This document shows positions 1 to 6,228 of a stretch of 8,634 nucleotides of DNA, piece by piece; position 1 is the stretch's first letter, and each line of letters starts with the position of its first letter. Made by a program: the position numbers and the translations under genes. The DNA lies in contig JAEXLC010000063.1 in the NCBI GenBank assembly GCA_023445495.1, positions 1 to 8,634 of the forward strand, given 5' to 3'. The notes below the pieces were generated by a model. The model saw only the letters and a program-made list of their open reading frames with translations, ran no database searches and had not been told where the DNA came from. The stretch is from Pseudomonadota bacterium. GTDB lineage: Bacteria > Pseudomonadota > Alphaproteobacteria > Sphingomonadales > Sphingomonadaceae.

Positions 1-12
1 ACCCACCCCTAA

Positions 13-33
13 CCCCTCCCTTGCAGGGAGGGG
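13..33. repeat. Short perfect palindrome downstream of xrtA
   Basis: CCCCTCCC (13-20) and GGGAGGGG (26-33) are perfect 8-bp arms around a 5-nt loop, beginning 26 nt after the xrtA stop codon. The RNA hairpin would be very stable, but on the minus strand it is followed by TTAGGGG rather than a run of T, so it is a poor intrinsic terminator. Similar CCCTCCC...GGGAGGG palindromes are dispersed in many alphaproteobacterial genomes, so it may be part of a repeat cut by the window edge. Nothing else is recognisable in 1-59. Confidence 0.55.
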
Positions 34-59
34 AATAGCAATGGTTGAGGAATTGGAAA

Positions 60-1601
60 TCAGTGCGTCCCCGTCATGCGATCGGCCAGCCCCTCGACCG
101 GCCCCATCGCCCCCAGGAAATCCTGGATCGCGGCGTGCGCGCCATTCTCGCTGCCCTGCTCGGCCGAGAGCAGCACCGCCACGCCCGACTGGTTGCCGCC
201 GAGCAGCTTGGTCTTCAGCGTCTCCAGCTTCACCCGCTTCTCGCTGCCGGTCAGCACGCCGCCGATCCGGTACCAGGTGACGACCTCGCGCTCGACGCGC
301 CCCGGTCCGGTCATCCGCAGCGCGGCACCGCGGCGGACCGGCCCCAGATCCTCGATCTTCACCCAGCGGTCATTCTCGCGGATCGCGCCGATGCCGAAGC
401 CGACCAGCTCGCGTCCCTCATGCTGGGTCGCATAGACCGCCACCGCCAGATCGACGCTGCGGCCATTGTCATCGGCATAGCGCCCGATCAGCATATGGTC
501 CGCGCCCGGGAAATTGGGCGACCAGGCCGCGCGCGTCGCCGGGGCCACGCGGTGCCAGCCCGGCACGTCCGGCAAGCCGACCTGCGCCGGCAGCTTCGAG
601 GCGCGCGCATCGTTGAGACTCGACCAGCCGAGAAACAGGCTCGCCACCAGCAGCACCAGCACGCCCGCGATCGGCGCATCCACCCGGCGCACCGGCACCG
701 CCTGGAGCTTCGCCGGATCGAACCAGCGCGCATCGGGATCGCGGTCGAACCATTTCCAGCCGATCGCCAGCACCGCCGCCATCACCAGCGCGAAGAACAC
801 CCAGCCATAGACGATATGGTCGAACCCGGTCGCCGCCTCCACCGAGGTCCACCAGGCAGCATAGATCGTCCCGAAGGCACGCAGGCCATTGGCGAGGATC
901 GGCACCACGATCGCCGCGACCATGAACGCCGCGCGCTTGCGCCACGACACGTAACAGACATTCGCCACCAGCACGCCGAACGCCACCATAGCGATCACGA
1001 ACTTGGCGCCCGAACACGCCTCGGCCACTTCGAAATAGCCGTTGGAGGTGGTGATGAGCACGCCGTCCACGCTGGCAGGAACCCCGAATGCATGGAGCAT
1101 CGGCATGATCATCGTGATCGTGATGTCCTGCAGCGGCCCTTCCATGAAGTCGCCGAACGGCACCAGGAAGCCCATGTAGCAAAGCGGGAAGAGCAGCGCC
1201 CGCGCCACGTTCGGCCCGAGCACGCTCACCACCGCGCCCTGCAGCATCAGCACCAGCCCGGCGTGGCGGAACAATGCGACGCCCGCGGCATCGCCGACCA
1301 TCCAGCCGAGCCCGCCGCACGCGACGATCGCCAGCCCGGGCCACCAGCCCTGCGGCGCGACTTCGCCCAGCTCCACCCGGCGCTGCCACACCAGCCAGGC
1401 GATCACCGGCGTGATGAACAGGCAATGCCCGAAGGTGGTGTTGGTCCAGTAGATCGTCGCCAGGTCGGCGGTGTCGCGGTGGAAGATCGCGAGCAGCGCC
1501 AGCCAGACGCCGGCCAGGATCGCGGCATGCCGCTTCCAGCGCGCGTCGAAGGTGGCGGTGGCGGATGCCGGAGCCTGTGCAGAAATCGCTACATCAGCCA
1601 T
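60..1601 (-). CDS. xrtA: Exosortase A with fused C-terminal EpsI domain
   Basis: Inner-membrane cysteine transpeptidase-like enzyme that recognises the PEP-CTERM sorting tail of exported proteins and cleaves it; it is found with exopolysaccharide loci. The 513-aa protein has about eight to ten hydrophobic segments from residue 27 to 283. The exosortase catalytic triad is visible: Cys196 in EACSGAK, Arg241 in ANGLRAFG and His262 in DHIVYG. A further membrane segment at about 309-326 is followed by a soluble domain (about 330-505) resembling EpsI, which in many bacteria is a separate gene; the fused form is known for XrtA of some proteobacteria. I chose the ATG at 1601 because GAGG lies 10 nt upstream; a TTG three codons earlier would have almost no spacing from it. 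It is the last gene of the run, 128 nt after the glycosyltransferase, with a palindromic repeat filling the gap. Family assignment is firm; the substrates are not visible here. Confidence 0.95.
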   Translation of the reverse strand: MADVAISAQAPASATATFDARWKRHAAILAGVWLALLAIFHRDTADLATIYWTNTTFGHCLFITPVIAWLVWQRRVELGEVAPQGWWPGLAIVACGGLGWMVGDAAGVALFRHAGLVLMLQGAVVSVLGPNVARALLFPLCYMGFLVPFGDFMEGPLQDITITMIMPMLHAFGVPASVDGVLITTSNGYFEVAEACSGAKFVIAMVAFGVLVANVCYVSWRKRAAFMVAAIVVPILANGLRAFGTIYAAWWTSVEAATGFDHIVYGWVFFALVMAAVLAIGWKWFDRDPDARWFDPAKLQAVPVRRVDAPIAGVLVLLVASLFLGWSSLNDARASKLPAQVGLPDVPGWHRVAPATRAAWSPNFPGADHMLIGRYADDNGRSVDLAVAVYATQHEGRELVGFGIGAIRENDRWVKIEDLGPVRRGAALRMTGPGRVEREVVTWYRIGGVLTGSEKRVKLETLKTKLLGGNQSGVAVLLSAEQGSENGAHAAIQDFLGAMGPVEGLADRMTGTH

Positions 1602-1611
1602 CAGAACCAAA

Positions 1612-1615
1612 CCTC
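1612..1615 (-). promoter_or_regulatory. Ribosome binding site of xrtA
   Basis: GAGG on the minus strand lies 10 nt before the ATG at 1601, and it decides that start. Its first base is also the outer base of the palindromic repeat at 1615-1696, so the repeat ends exactly at the Shine-Dalgarno sequence. Folding of the repeat could therefore influence access of ribosomes to xrtA; that is inference. Confidence 0.55.
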
Positions 1616-1696
1616 GTCATCCCCGCGCAGGCGGGGATCCAGAGTCACGAAGGACTCGCTCTGCTACTCTGGATCCCCGCCTACGCGGGGATGACG
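1615..1696. repeat. Palindromic repeat (REP/MITE-like) between glycosyltransferase and xrtA
   Basis: Two 31-nt arms (1615-1645 and 1666-1696) are reverse complements at 30 of 31 positions, with a 20-nt loop. Each arm contains its own smaller palindrome, CCCCGC-4 nt-GCGGGG, so the element can fold as one long stem or as a pair of hairpins. Sequences of the type GTCATCCCCGC...GCGGGGATCCAG recur as dispersed intergenic repeats in proteobacterial genomes, which makes this a genomic repeat rather than a gene-specific site. It starts 33 nt after the glycosyltransferase stop and ends at the xrtA ribosome binding site. No U-tract follows on either strand, so it is not a standard intrinsic terminator. 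No transposase is present. Confidence 0.85.
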
Positions 1697-1729
1697 GAGA
1701 AATGGTGAACGCCGCGCCCTTTTTTGGGC

Positions 1730-2980
1730 TCACGCCGCCCGCCGCGGCTTCTTCGGCACGTCGGTCACGCGCGCGACGCGTTCTTCCTTGGCCGGGCGCA
1801 ACGGCTGGCCGAGCACTTCGTCGAGCGGGCTCAGCCGCGCTTCCCAGCTGTAGCGATCGATCACGCGCTGCCGCGCCGACTCGCCCAGCTCGGCTGCCTT
1901 GCGCCGGTTGGAGAGCAGCCGCGTCACATGCTCGGCCATCTCGCCGACGGTCGCGCCGACCAGGATGGTGCCGCCATGATCGATGCCGGTCGCGGCGGCT
2001 TCGCTGGCCACCACCGGCCGCGCCATCGCCATGCCTTCCAGCACCTTGTTCTGGATGCCGCGCGCCAGCTTGAGCGGCGCCACGACCACCGCCGCCTGGG
2101 CCAGCCAGCCGCGCACGTCCGGCACTTCGCCGATCACCGCGACGCCCGGATGCTTGCCCAGCGCCTTGACCGCGTCGGTCGGGTTGCGGCCGACGATGAT
2201 GAAGCGGGCATCCGCATGGACCAGCCGGATGTGCGGCAGGATCGTCTCGACGAACCAGGTCACGCCCTCGATGTTCGGGCGATAGTCCATCTGGCCGGTG
2301 AAGACGATCGTCGAGCCCATCACATCGACCCGCTTGAAGGTCGATGCGGGGTCGAAATATTCGGTGTCGATGCCGTTCTCGAGCACATGGACCCGGTCGG
2401 CGCCGGTGCGCTGGCGGAACAGCTCCGCCTCCGCCTCGCTGACGAACAGGTTCGCATCGGCGCGCTGCGCGATCGCCTTTTCATGCGCGAGCAGCATGCG
2501 GGCCTCGCGGCCGAGCATCCAGCGCATCGGCCCCTTGCTGCTCTTGGCATAGGCCGCGAACTTCGCCGAATCCATGTCGACGAAATCCATGATGACGCGC
2601 TGGCGCGGCCGCGGCGGCAGATACTGCGCCATCTGGCTCGAGAAGACGTAGATCGTGTCGATCCGGTGCCGCTGGAGAATATTCTCCACCGACTGGCGCA
2701 GCGCATCATTGTCGAACGCGGTGAGCGACACCGGCCGGTGCTGCATCAGCGCCTGGAAGCCCGCGACCATCTGCGACTTGGCACGCCACACGATCGAGCG
2801 GTTGCCGGTATATTTGGTCAGCCCGCCCTTCTGCTTCAGGTCGGCGGGATCGTCGGCAAAGGCGATCAGGTGCACCCGCTTCTTGGTCGACAGGTATTTC
2901 AGCACGTGGAAGCCGCGGATCTTGTCGCCCCGGTCGGGCGGATAGGGCACGCGGTGCGCAAGGAAGAGAATGTCGCCCAT
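1730..2980 (-). CDS. Glycosyltransferase, TIGR03087 type (PEP-CTERM/XrtA-associated sugar transferase)
   Basis: Probable cytoplasmic GT4-family, GT-B fold glycosyltransferase adding a sugar to the lipid-linked exopolysaccharide precursor. The 416-aa protein begins MGDILFLAHRVPYPPDRGDK, the typical acceptor-side N-terminus of this subfamily with the glycine-containing PDRGDKIR loop. The linker region carries ENGIDTEYFDP (201-211). The C-terminal donor domain starts near 222 (IVFTGQMDYRPN, 225-236) and contains the RGIQNKVLEGMAMARPVVAS segment (307-326), where Glu315 fits the donor-binding glutamate position. The tail from about 395 is rich in Lys and Arg. The open frame extends upstream, but that part lies over the FemAB-like gene and is a shadow. 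The ATG at 2980 shares one base with the preceding TGA (TGATG), with GAAGGG 9 nt upstream, which points to translational coupling. Donor and acceptor sugars cannot be told from sequence. Confidence 0.92.
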   Translation of the reverse strand: MGDILFLAHRVPYPPDRGDKIRGFHVLKYLSTKKRVHLIAFADDPADLKQKGGLTKYTGNRSIVWRAKSQMVAGFQALMQHRPVSLTAFDNDALRQSVENILQRHRIDTIYVFSSQMAQYLPPRPRQRVIMDFVDMDSAKFAAYAKSSKGPMRWMLGREARMLLAHEKAIAQRADANLFVSEAEAELFRQRTGADRVHVLENGIDTEYFDPASTFKRVDVMGSTIVFTGQMDYRPNIEGVTWFVETILPHIRLVHADARFIIVGRNPTDAVKALGKHPGVAVIGEVPDVRGWLAQAAVVVAPLKLARGIQNKVLEGMAMARPVVASEAAATGIDHGGTILVGATVGEMAEHVTRLLSNRRKAAELGESARQRVIDRYSWEARLSPLDEVLGQPLRPAKEERVARVTDVPKKPRRAA

Positions 2981-4053
2981 CAGCCAAGGCCCTTCGCAAT
3001 GAGGGGACCCGCGCGATTGGCGATCCACAAGGGAAGCTTGCTCCAGACGCGCACCTGGAGAGAGTATTTCGGGTTCACCGGACTCGCATCGCGCGGCTTC
3101 GCGCCCTCGGCGATGCGGTCGTAATAGGTCAGCGGCTTGGGCTCGAAGCCCCAGTTCTTCTTGAATGCGGCCGGGCCGGTGCCGGTCTTCGAACGGCCGA
3201 AATCGAAACGCTTGCACCCGCGCTGGCGGGCATGGCGCATCAGCTCGAAATACATGCGGTCATTGGCGCGCAGCCCACGCGCCGCGCGCGTGCCGCCGCC
3301 CCAATAAGGGTAGACCGTCCCCTTCCAGTAAAGGCTCAAAACGCTCGACACTGCCACCCCGCCATGGCGGACTATAAGCACGTCCGCCGAATTGCCAAAT
3401 TCCCGCAAAACCTCGGAAAAAAGACTCCGGGGAAATACGGGCGTGCCGAGGTTGCGGACCGACTCGGCATAGACGGCATAATGGGCGGCGATGTCGTCGG
3501 GGTTACAGCCGATCGAGATCTGCAGGTCGTTCTCCAGCGCCTTGCGCACCTCGGCGCGCTGCTTGCGCGGGATGGCGAGCAATTCGGCATCGTCGTCCGC
3601 CGCGAGATCGCGCACGAAACCCAGATAGCGCGTGTCGTCCACGCTCCATTCCGGACCCGGCAGCGGCCCGCCGCGCACTTCCATCACCGGGCATTTGCGC
3701 TTCCGGGCCAGCGCCCAGGCCGCCTCGGCCATCTGCGAGACCAGCCGCGCGTCGTGTGTCAGGATGCCCCCGCCCACGCCGAACCCGGCCGAAGCCAGCA
3801 CCTTGCCGAAGATCGGCGAATGGATTTCGGTCAACGGCATCACGCCGGCCAGGTCGCCCTTGGCATTCTCGGCAACGAGATAATGGCTCTTCTGCCCGCA
3901 GCCCCGCGCGACGCCGATGCTCCAGGCGGGCAGATGGAAGGGCGTGCCTTCGGGATGATCGTGGACGAACGCGCCAATACGGGCGCGCTCGATCTCGTCG
4001 CCCAGGTCGGCGATGCGCAGCGAAACCGGCTTGGCGAGCAGCGGCGCGTTCAC
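2980..4053 (-). CDS. FemAB-like acyltransferase, PEP-CTERM/XrtA-associated (TIGR03019 type)
   Basis: A 357-aa protein with a GNAT-related FemAB/BioF2-like fold. Classical FemAB enzymes transfer amino acids from aminoacyl-tRNA to peptidoglycan peptides; the acceptor of this exosortase-linked subfamily is not established. Visible marks are an N-terminal half with TPFHLPAW (37-44), the basic segment IPRKQRAEVRKALEND (161-176) and the conserved C-terminal block FDFGRSKTGTGPAAFKKNWG (283-302), which is diagnostic for this subfamily. There is no signal peptide, so it is probably cytoplasmic or membrane-associated. The GTG start at 4053 is chosen because it overlaps the deacetylase stop as GTGA and has GGAG 8 nt upstream; the longer open frame reads into the deacetylase gene. 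Its coupling to the deacetylase and the glycosyltransferase suggests it modifies the polysaccharide or a linked protein, which is inference. Confidence 0.92.
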   Translation of the reverse strand: MNAPLLAKPVSLRIADLGDEIERARIGAFVHDHPEGTPFHLPAWSIGVARGCGQKSHYLVAENAKGDLAGVMPLTEIHSPIFGKVLASAGFGVGGGILTHDARLVSQMAEAAWALARKRKCPVMEVRGGPLPGPEWSVDDTRYLGFVRDLAADDDAELLAIPRKQRAEVRKALENDLQISIGCNPDDIAAHYAVYAESVRNLGTPVFPRSLFSEVLREFGNSADVLIVRHGGVAVSSVLSLYWKGTVYPYWGGGTRAARGLRANDRMYFELMRHARQRGCKRFDFGRSKTGTGPAAFKKNWGFEPKPLTYYDRIAEGAKPRDASPVNPKYSLQVRVWSKLPLWIANRAGPLIAKGLG

Positions 4054-4907
4054 TGGGTGCACTCCGCCTTCAGCTTCTCCGCCTCGCGCGCGGCTACTGC
4101 GTCCATCCGGCCCCATTCATGCCCCGCGATCAGCGTCCCGAGCTTGCCCGCCATTGCCCCCAACCGGCTGTAATGGCGCAGCTTCGACTTGAACGGCGCA
4201 TCCTGCACGCGCGGCTGGCCCGGGTCGATCTCCCAGGGATGAAAGTAGAAGATCGCGGGACGAGCCGCGCCGTTGGCGGCGCGGACGGCGCGATAGGTCA
4301 CTTCGCCGGGCAGCAGCCGGAAGAAGCCGCCGCCGGTAGTCACCTCCCGCCCGAAGAAGCTCGCCAGCGTGATCGGCACCTCGATCAGCTCGGCGCCCGG
4401 CACCGGCCAGAAGGCGCCGCGCGGCGCGTCGTGCCAGCCATAATGGTCATGCTTCACCGGCGCGACGCTCGACGAATAGGCATAGCCTTCCTCGGCCAGC
4501 ACCTCATGCGCCCAGGGCGTGCGGCGATCGATCGAGAAGCTCGGCGCGCGGTATCCGGTCACCTGCTGCCCGCTGGCATCCTCCAGTGCCTTGCGCGCCC
4601 GGCCGATATCGGCACGGAACTGCTCGGGATCGAAGGTGAAGACCCGCGCATGGTCCCAGCCATGGCTGGCCACTTCATGCCCCGCATCGGCGATCCGCCG
4701 GATCAGCGCGGGATAGCGCTCCGCCACCCAGCCGAGCGTGAAGAAGGTCGCCTTGACCCCGCCCGCCTCGAACAGCGCCAGCACCTTGTCGGTGTTCGCT
4801 TCCACCCGATGCTCGAGCGAATCCCAGTCGTCGCGCGCAATCGTGTTCTCGAAGGCGCCGACCTGGAACCAGTCCTCGACATCGACCGAGAGCGCGTTGA
4901 CGACCAT
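4050..4907 (-). CDS. Polysaccharide deacetylase, DUF3473/TIGR03006 type
   Basis: NodB-fold, metal-dependent deacetylase (carbohydrate esterase 4 type), expected to remove N- or O-acetyl groups from the exopolysaccharide. The 285-aa protein shows the standard motifs in order: VDVEDWF at 8-14, a form of motif 1 typical of this family, with Asp9 and Asp12; SHGWDH at 81-86, giving metal ligands His82 and His86; GYRAPSFS at 118-125; and FYFHPWE at 220-226 with His223. The C-terminal stretch PFKSKLRHYSRLG (238-250) belongs to the DUF3473 part. There is no signal peptide, unlike many extracellular CE4 enzymes. I start at the ATG at 4907: homologues begin at this VNALSVDVEDW stretch, and GGGGAG lies 10 nt upstream. 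The open frame runs about 42 codons further, but those codons lie in the palindromic repeat and are not expected to be protein. Confidence 0.93.
   Translation of the reverse strand: MVVNALSVDVEDWFQVGAFENTIARDDWDSLEHRVEANTDKVLALFEAGGVKATFFTLGWVAERYPALIRRIADAGHEVASHGWDHARVFTFDPEQFRADIGRARKALEDASGQQVTGYRAPSFSIDRRTPWAHEVLAEEGYAYSSSVAPVKHDHYGWHDAPRGAFWPVPGAELIEVPITLASFFGREVTTGGGFFRLLPGEVTYRAVRAANGAARPAIFYFHPWEIDPGQPRVQDAPFKSKLRHYSRLGAMAGKLGTLIAGHEWGRMDAVAAREAEKLKAECTQ
4062..4065 (-). promoter_or_regulatory. Ribosome binding site of the FemAB-like gene
   Basis: GGAG on the minus strand sits 8 nt before the GTG at 4053, inside the end of the deacetylase gene. It supports that GTG over another in-frame GTG three codons earlier and over the longer open frame. 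Confidence 0.55.
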
Positions 4908-4938
4908 CGGATCAGCGCTCCCCACAGGCCTTTTTGCG

Positions 4939-5010
4939 CTCCTGCGAAAGCAGGAGCCCAGCGCCACAAGCGGCACCCTTCGTAACCCTGGGCTCCCGCT
5001 TTCGCAGGAG
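4939..5010. repeat. Palindromic repeat (REP/MITE-like) between ATPase and deacetylase
   Basis: Arms of 23 nt (4939-4961 and 4988-5010) pair at 22 of 23 positions around a 26-nt loop. Each arm again holds an inner hairpin: CTCCTGCGAAAGCAGGAG in the left arm and its near copy in the right. The sequence differs from the repeat at 1615-1696, so it belongs to another repeat family, of a kind common between genes in sphingomonad-like genomes (recalled, not searched). It begins 26 nt after the ATPase stop. A run of five A on the minus strand follows it at 4935-4931, not a run of T, so it does not look like an intrinsic terminator. No coding sequence for a transposase is present. Confidence 0.85.
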
Positions 5011-5036
5011 AACAAGGGAAGAAGTGCCCACAAACA

Positions 5037-6212
5037 TCAGGCCACGTTCCCGCGCACGGCCGACAGGTCGGGCCGGCGGCCCTGTGCGTCGCCCTGCTCC
5101 ACCCAGTCGACCAGCAGCCCCAGCACGCGGCGCAGCGCCTCGTCCTGGTCACGCAGCTGCGCCTCCAGATCGGTGATGCGGCGCTGGAGCGTATCGTCGC
5201 CGGCCGGCGCCACGGGAGCCGGTGCGGGCGCGGCGAAGACCGGGCGCAGCGGCACCGGGTCGCTCGGATGCGGCGGCGGCACCGGCGCCCCCATCCCCAT
5301 CGGCGCGACATCGGTCAGCTCATAGGGCTCCGGCTCGGCCACCGGCGGCGGTGCGAAGGCAGCCGGCGTCGCGATCGGCGCCGGGCGATAGCTCGAGAGC
5401 GGCGTATCCTGGTTGAGGTCGGCGATCACCGCCGCCAGCTCGTTCGCGCCGAACGTCTCCATCTCCTCGACCGCGCCGAACAGCAGCACGCGGCTGGCGA
5501 GCTGGTTGATCCGGCGGGGCGAGCCGCCCGACCAGCGATAGATCGCCGCCACCGCGTCATTGGTGAAGCGCGGCTTGCCCCGCCAGCCGACGCACGACAG
5601 GCGGTGGATCAGATAGGGCTCGACCTCGTCGGCCTGCATCGGATCGAGATGGTGCATCGCGATCACGCGCTGGCGCAGCTGCTCGAGCCGCGGATCGCTC
5701 AGCGTCACCCGGAACTCGGGCTGGCCGAGCAGGAAGATCTGCAGCAGCGGATAGCCGCCGGCCTGGAAATTGGAGAGCATGCGCAGCTCCTCCAGGCTCT
5801 CGATCGGCAGCGACTGCGCCTCGTCGACGACGACGAGCGTGCGGCGACCGGTGCGCGCCACGGCATGCAGCCCGCGCTCGATCTCGCCGAGCATCTCGGC
5901 CTTGTTCAGCCCCGAGCTGTCGATCCCCAGCCCCTGGCAGACGAAGCGCAGCAGGTCCTCGGGGCGCAGCTGGGTCGAGACGATCTTGATGACGTTCAGC
6001 CGCTCGCGGTCGATCTCGCCGAGCAGATGCCCCATCAGCGTGGTCTTGCCCACGCCGGGATCGCCGGTGATCACCACAAAGCCCTCGCCCTGGCTCAGCC
6101 CATAGCCGAGATAGGCCATCGCCTTGCGGTGCGTGCCCGTGTCGAACCAGAATTTCGGATCGGGGGTCAGCTGGAAGGGCCGGCCGGTCAATCCATAGTG
6201 ATCGTCGTACAT
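5037..6212 (-). CDS. XrtA/PEP-CTERM-associated AAA ATPase (ExeA/TIGR03015 type)
   Basis: A 391-aa ATPase related to ExeA/GspA, the AAA+ partner in type II secretion; the relatives in exosortase loci probably help assemble or drive an envelope export complex. It starts with the family hallmark MYDDHYGLTGRPFQLTPDP. Walker A is GDPGVGKTT at 50-58, Walker B LVVVDEAQ at 126-133, a sensor-like GQPE at 163-166 and SGGSPRRIN at 228-236. The AAA+ core ends near 270. A Pro/Ala-rich linker (about 276-338) then leads to a charged, heptad-like helix (341-372) that may form a coiled coil. No membrane segment is evident. The start at 6212 matches the family N-terminus; the frame is open further upstream, but that is shadow inside the outer-membrane gene. 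Spacing to that gene is 16 nt. The ribosome site is weak (AAAGG overlapping the preceding stop, 13 nt away), so coupling is likely. Confidence 0.93.
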   Translation of the reverse strand: MYDDHYGLTGRPFQLTPDPKFWFDTGTHRKAMAYLGYGLSQGEGFVVITGDPGVGKTTLMGHLLGEIDRERLNVIKIVSTQLRPEDLLRFVCQGLGIDSSGLNKAEMLGEIERGLHAVARTGRRTLVVVDEAQSLPIESLEELRMLSNFQAGGYPLLQIFLLGQPEFRVTLSDPRLEQLRQRVIAMHHLDPMQADEVEPYLIHRLSCVGWRGKPRFTNDAVAAIYRWSGGSPRRINQLASRVLLFGAVEEMETFGANELAAVIADLNQDTPLSSYRPAPIATPAAFAPPPVAEPEPYELTDVAPMGMGAPVPPPHPSDPVPLRPVFAAPAPAPVAPAGDDTLQRRITDLEAQLRDQDEALRRVLGLLVDWVEQGDAQGRRPDLSAVRGNVA

Positions 6213-6228
6213 ATTCCCGTCCCGACCT

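Noticed and set aside
1602..1610. TTG start of xrtA three codons before the ATG
   Set aside because: It would leave only 1 nt after the GAGG site, while the ATG at 1601 has a workable 10-nt spacing.
45..1694. Long plus-strand open frame (549 codons) opposite xrtA
   Set aside because: It is antisense to a clearly identified exosortase and its product is rich in His, Arg, Asp and Gln without any recognisable domain. Such mirror frames are common opposite high-GC genes.
1615..1696. CRISPR repeat unit or insertion-sequence terminal repeats
   Set aside because: There is one inverted pair, no series of direct repeats with spacers, and the 20-nt interior cannot hold a transposase.
1716..1729. GCCC-6 nt-GGGC as a terminator at the glycosyltransferase stop
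   Set aside because: The stem is only 4 bp, and the homopolymer is the loop, not a tail after the stem.
1724..3124. Long plus-strand open frame (466 codons) opposite the glycosyltransferase
   Set aside because: Antisense shadow of a well-supported gene, with His/Arg/Asp-rich composition and no domain.
2981..3217. N-terminal extension of the glycosyltransferase frame upstream of 2980
   Set aside because: It lies over the 3' end of the FemAB-like gene. The family start MGDILFLAHRVP is preceded by a ribosome site and a TGATG junction.
3756..4985. Plus-strand open frame (409 codons) opposite the deacetylase and part of the FemAB-like gene
   Set aside because: It crosses two identified genes and part of a repeat, with no recognisable motif. 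It is a high-GC shadow.
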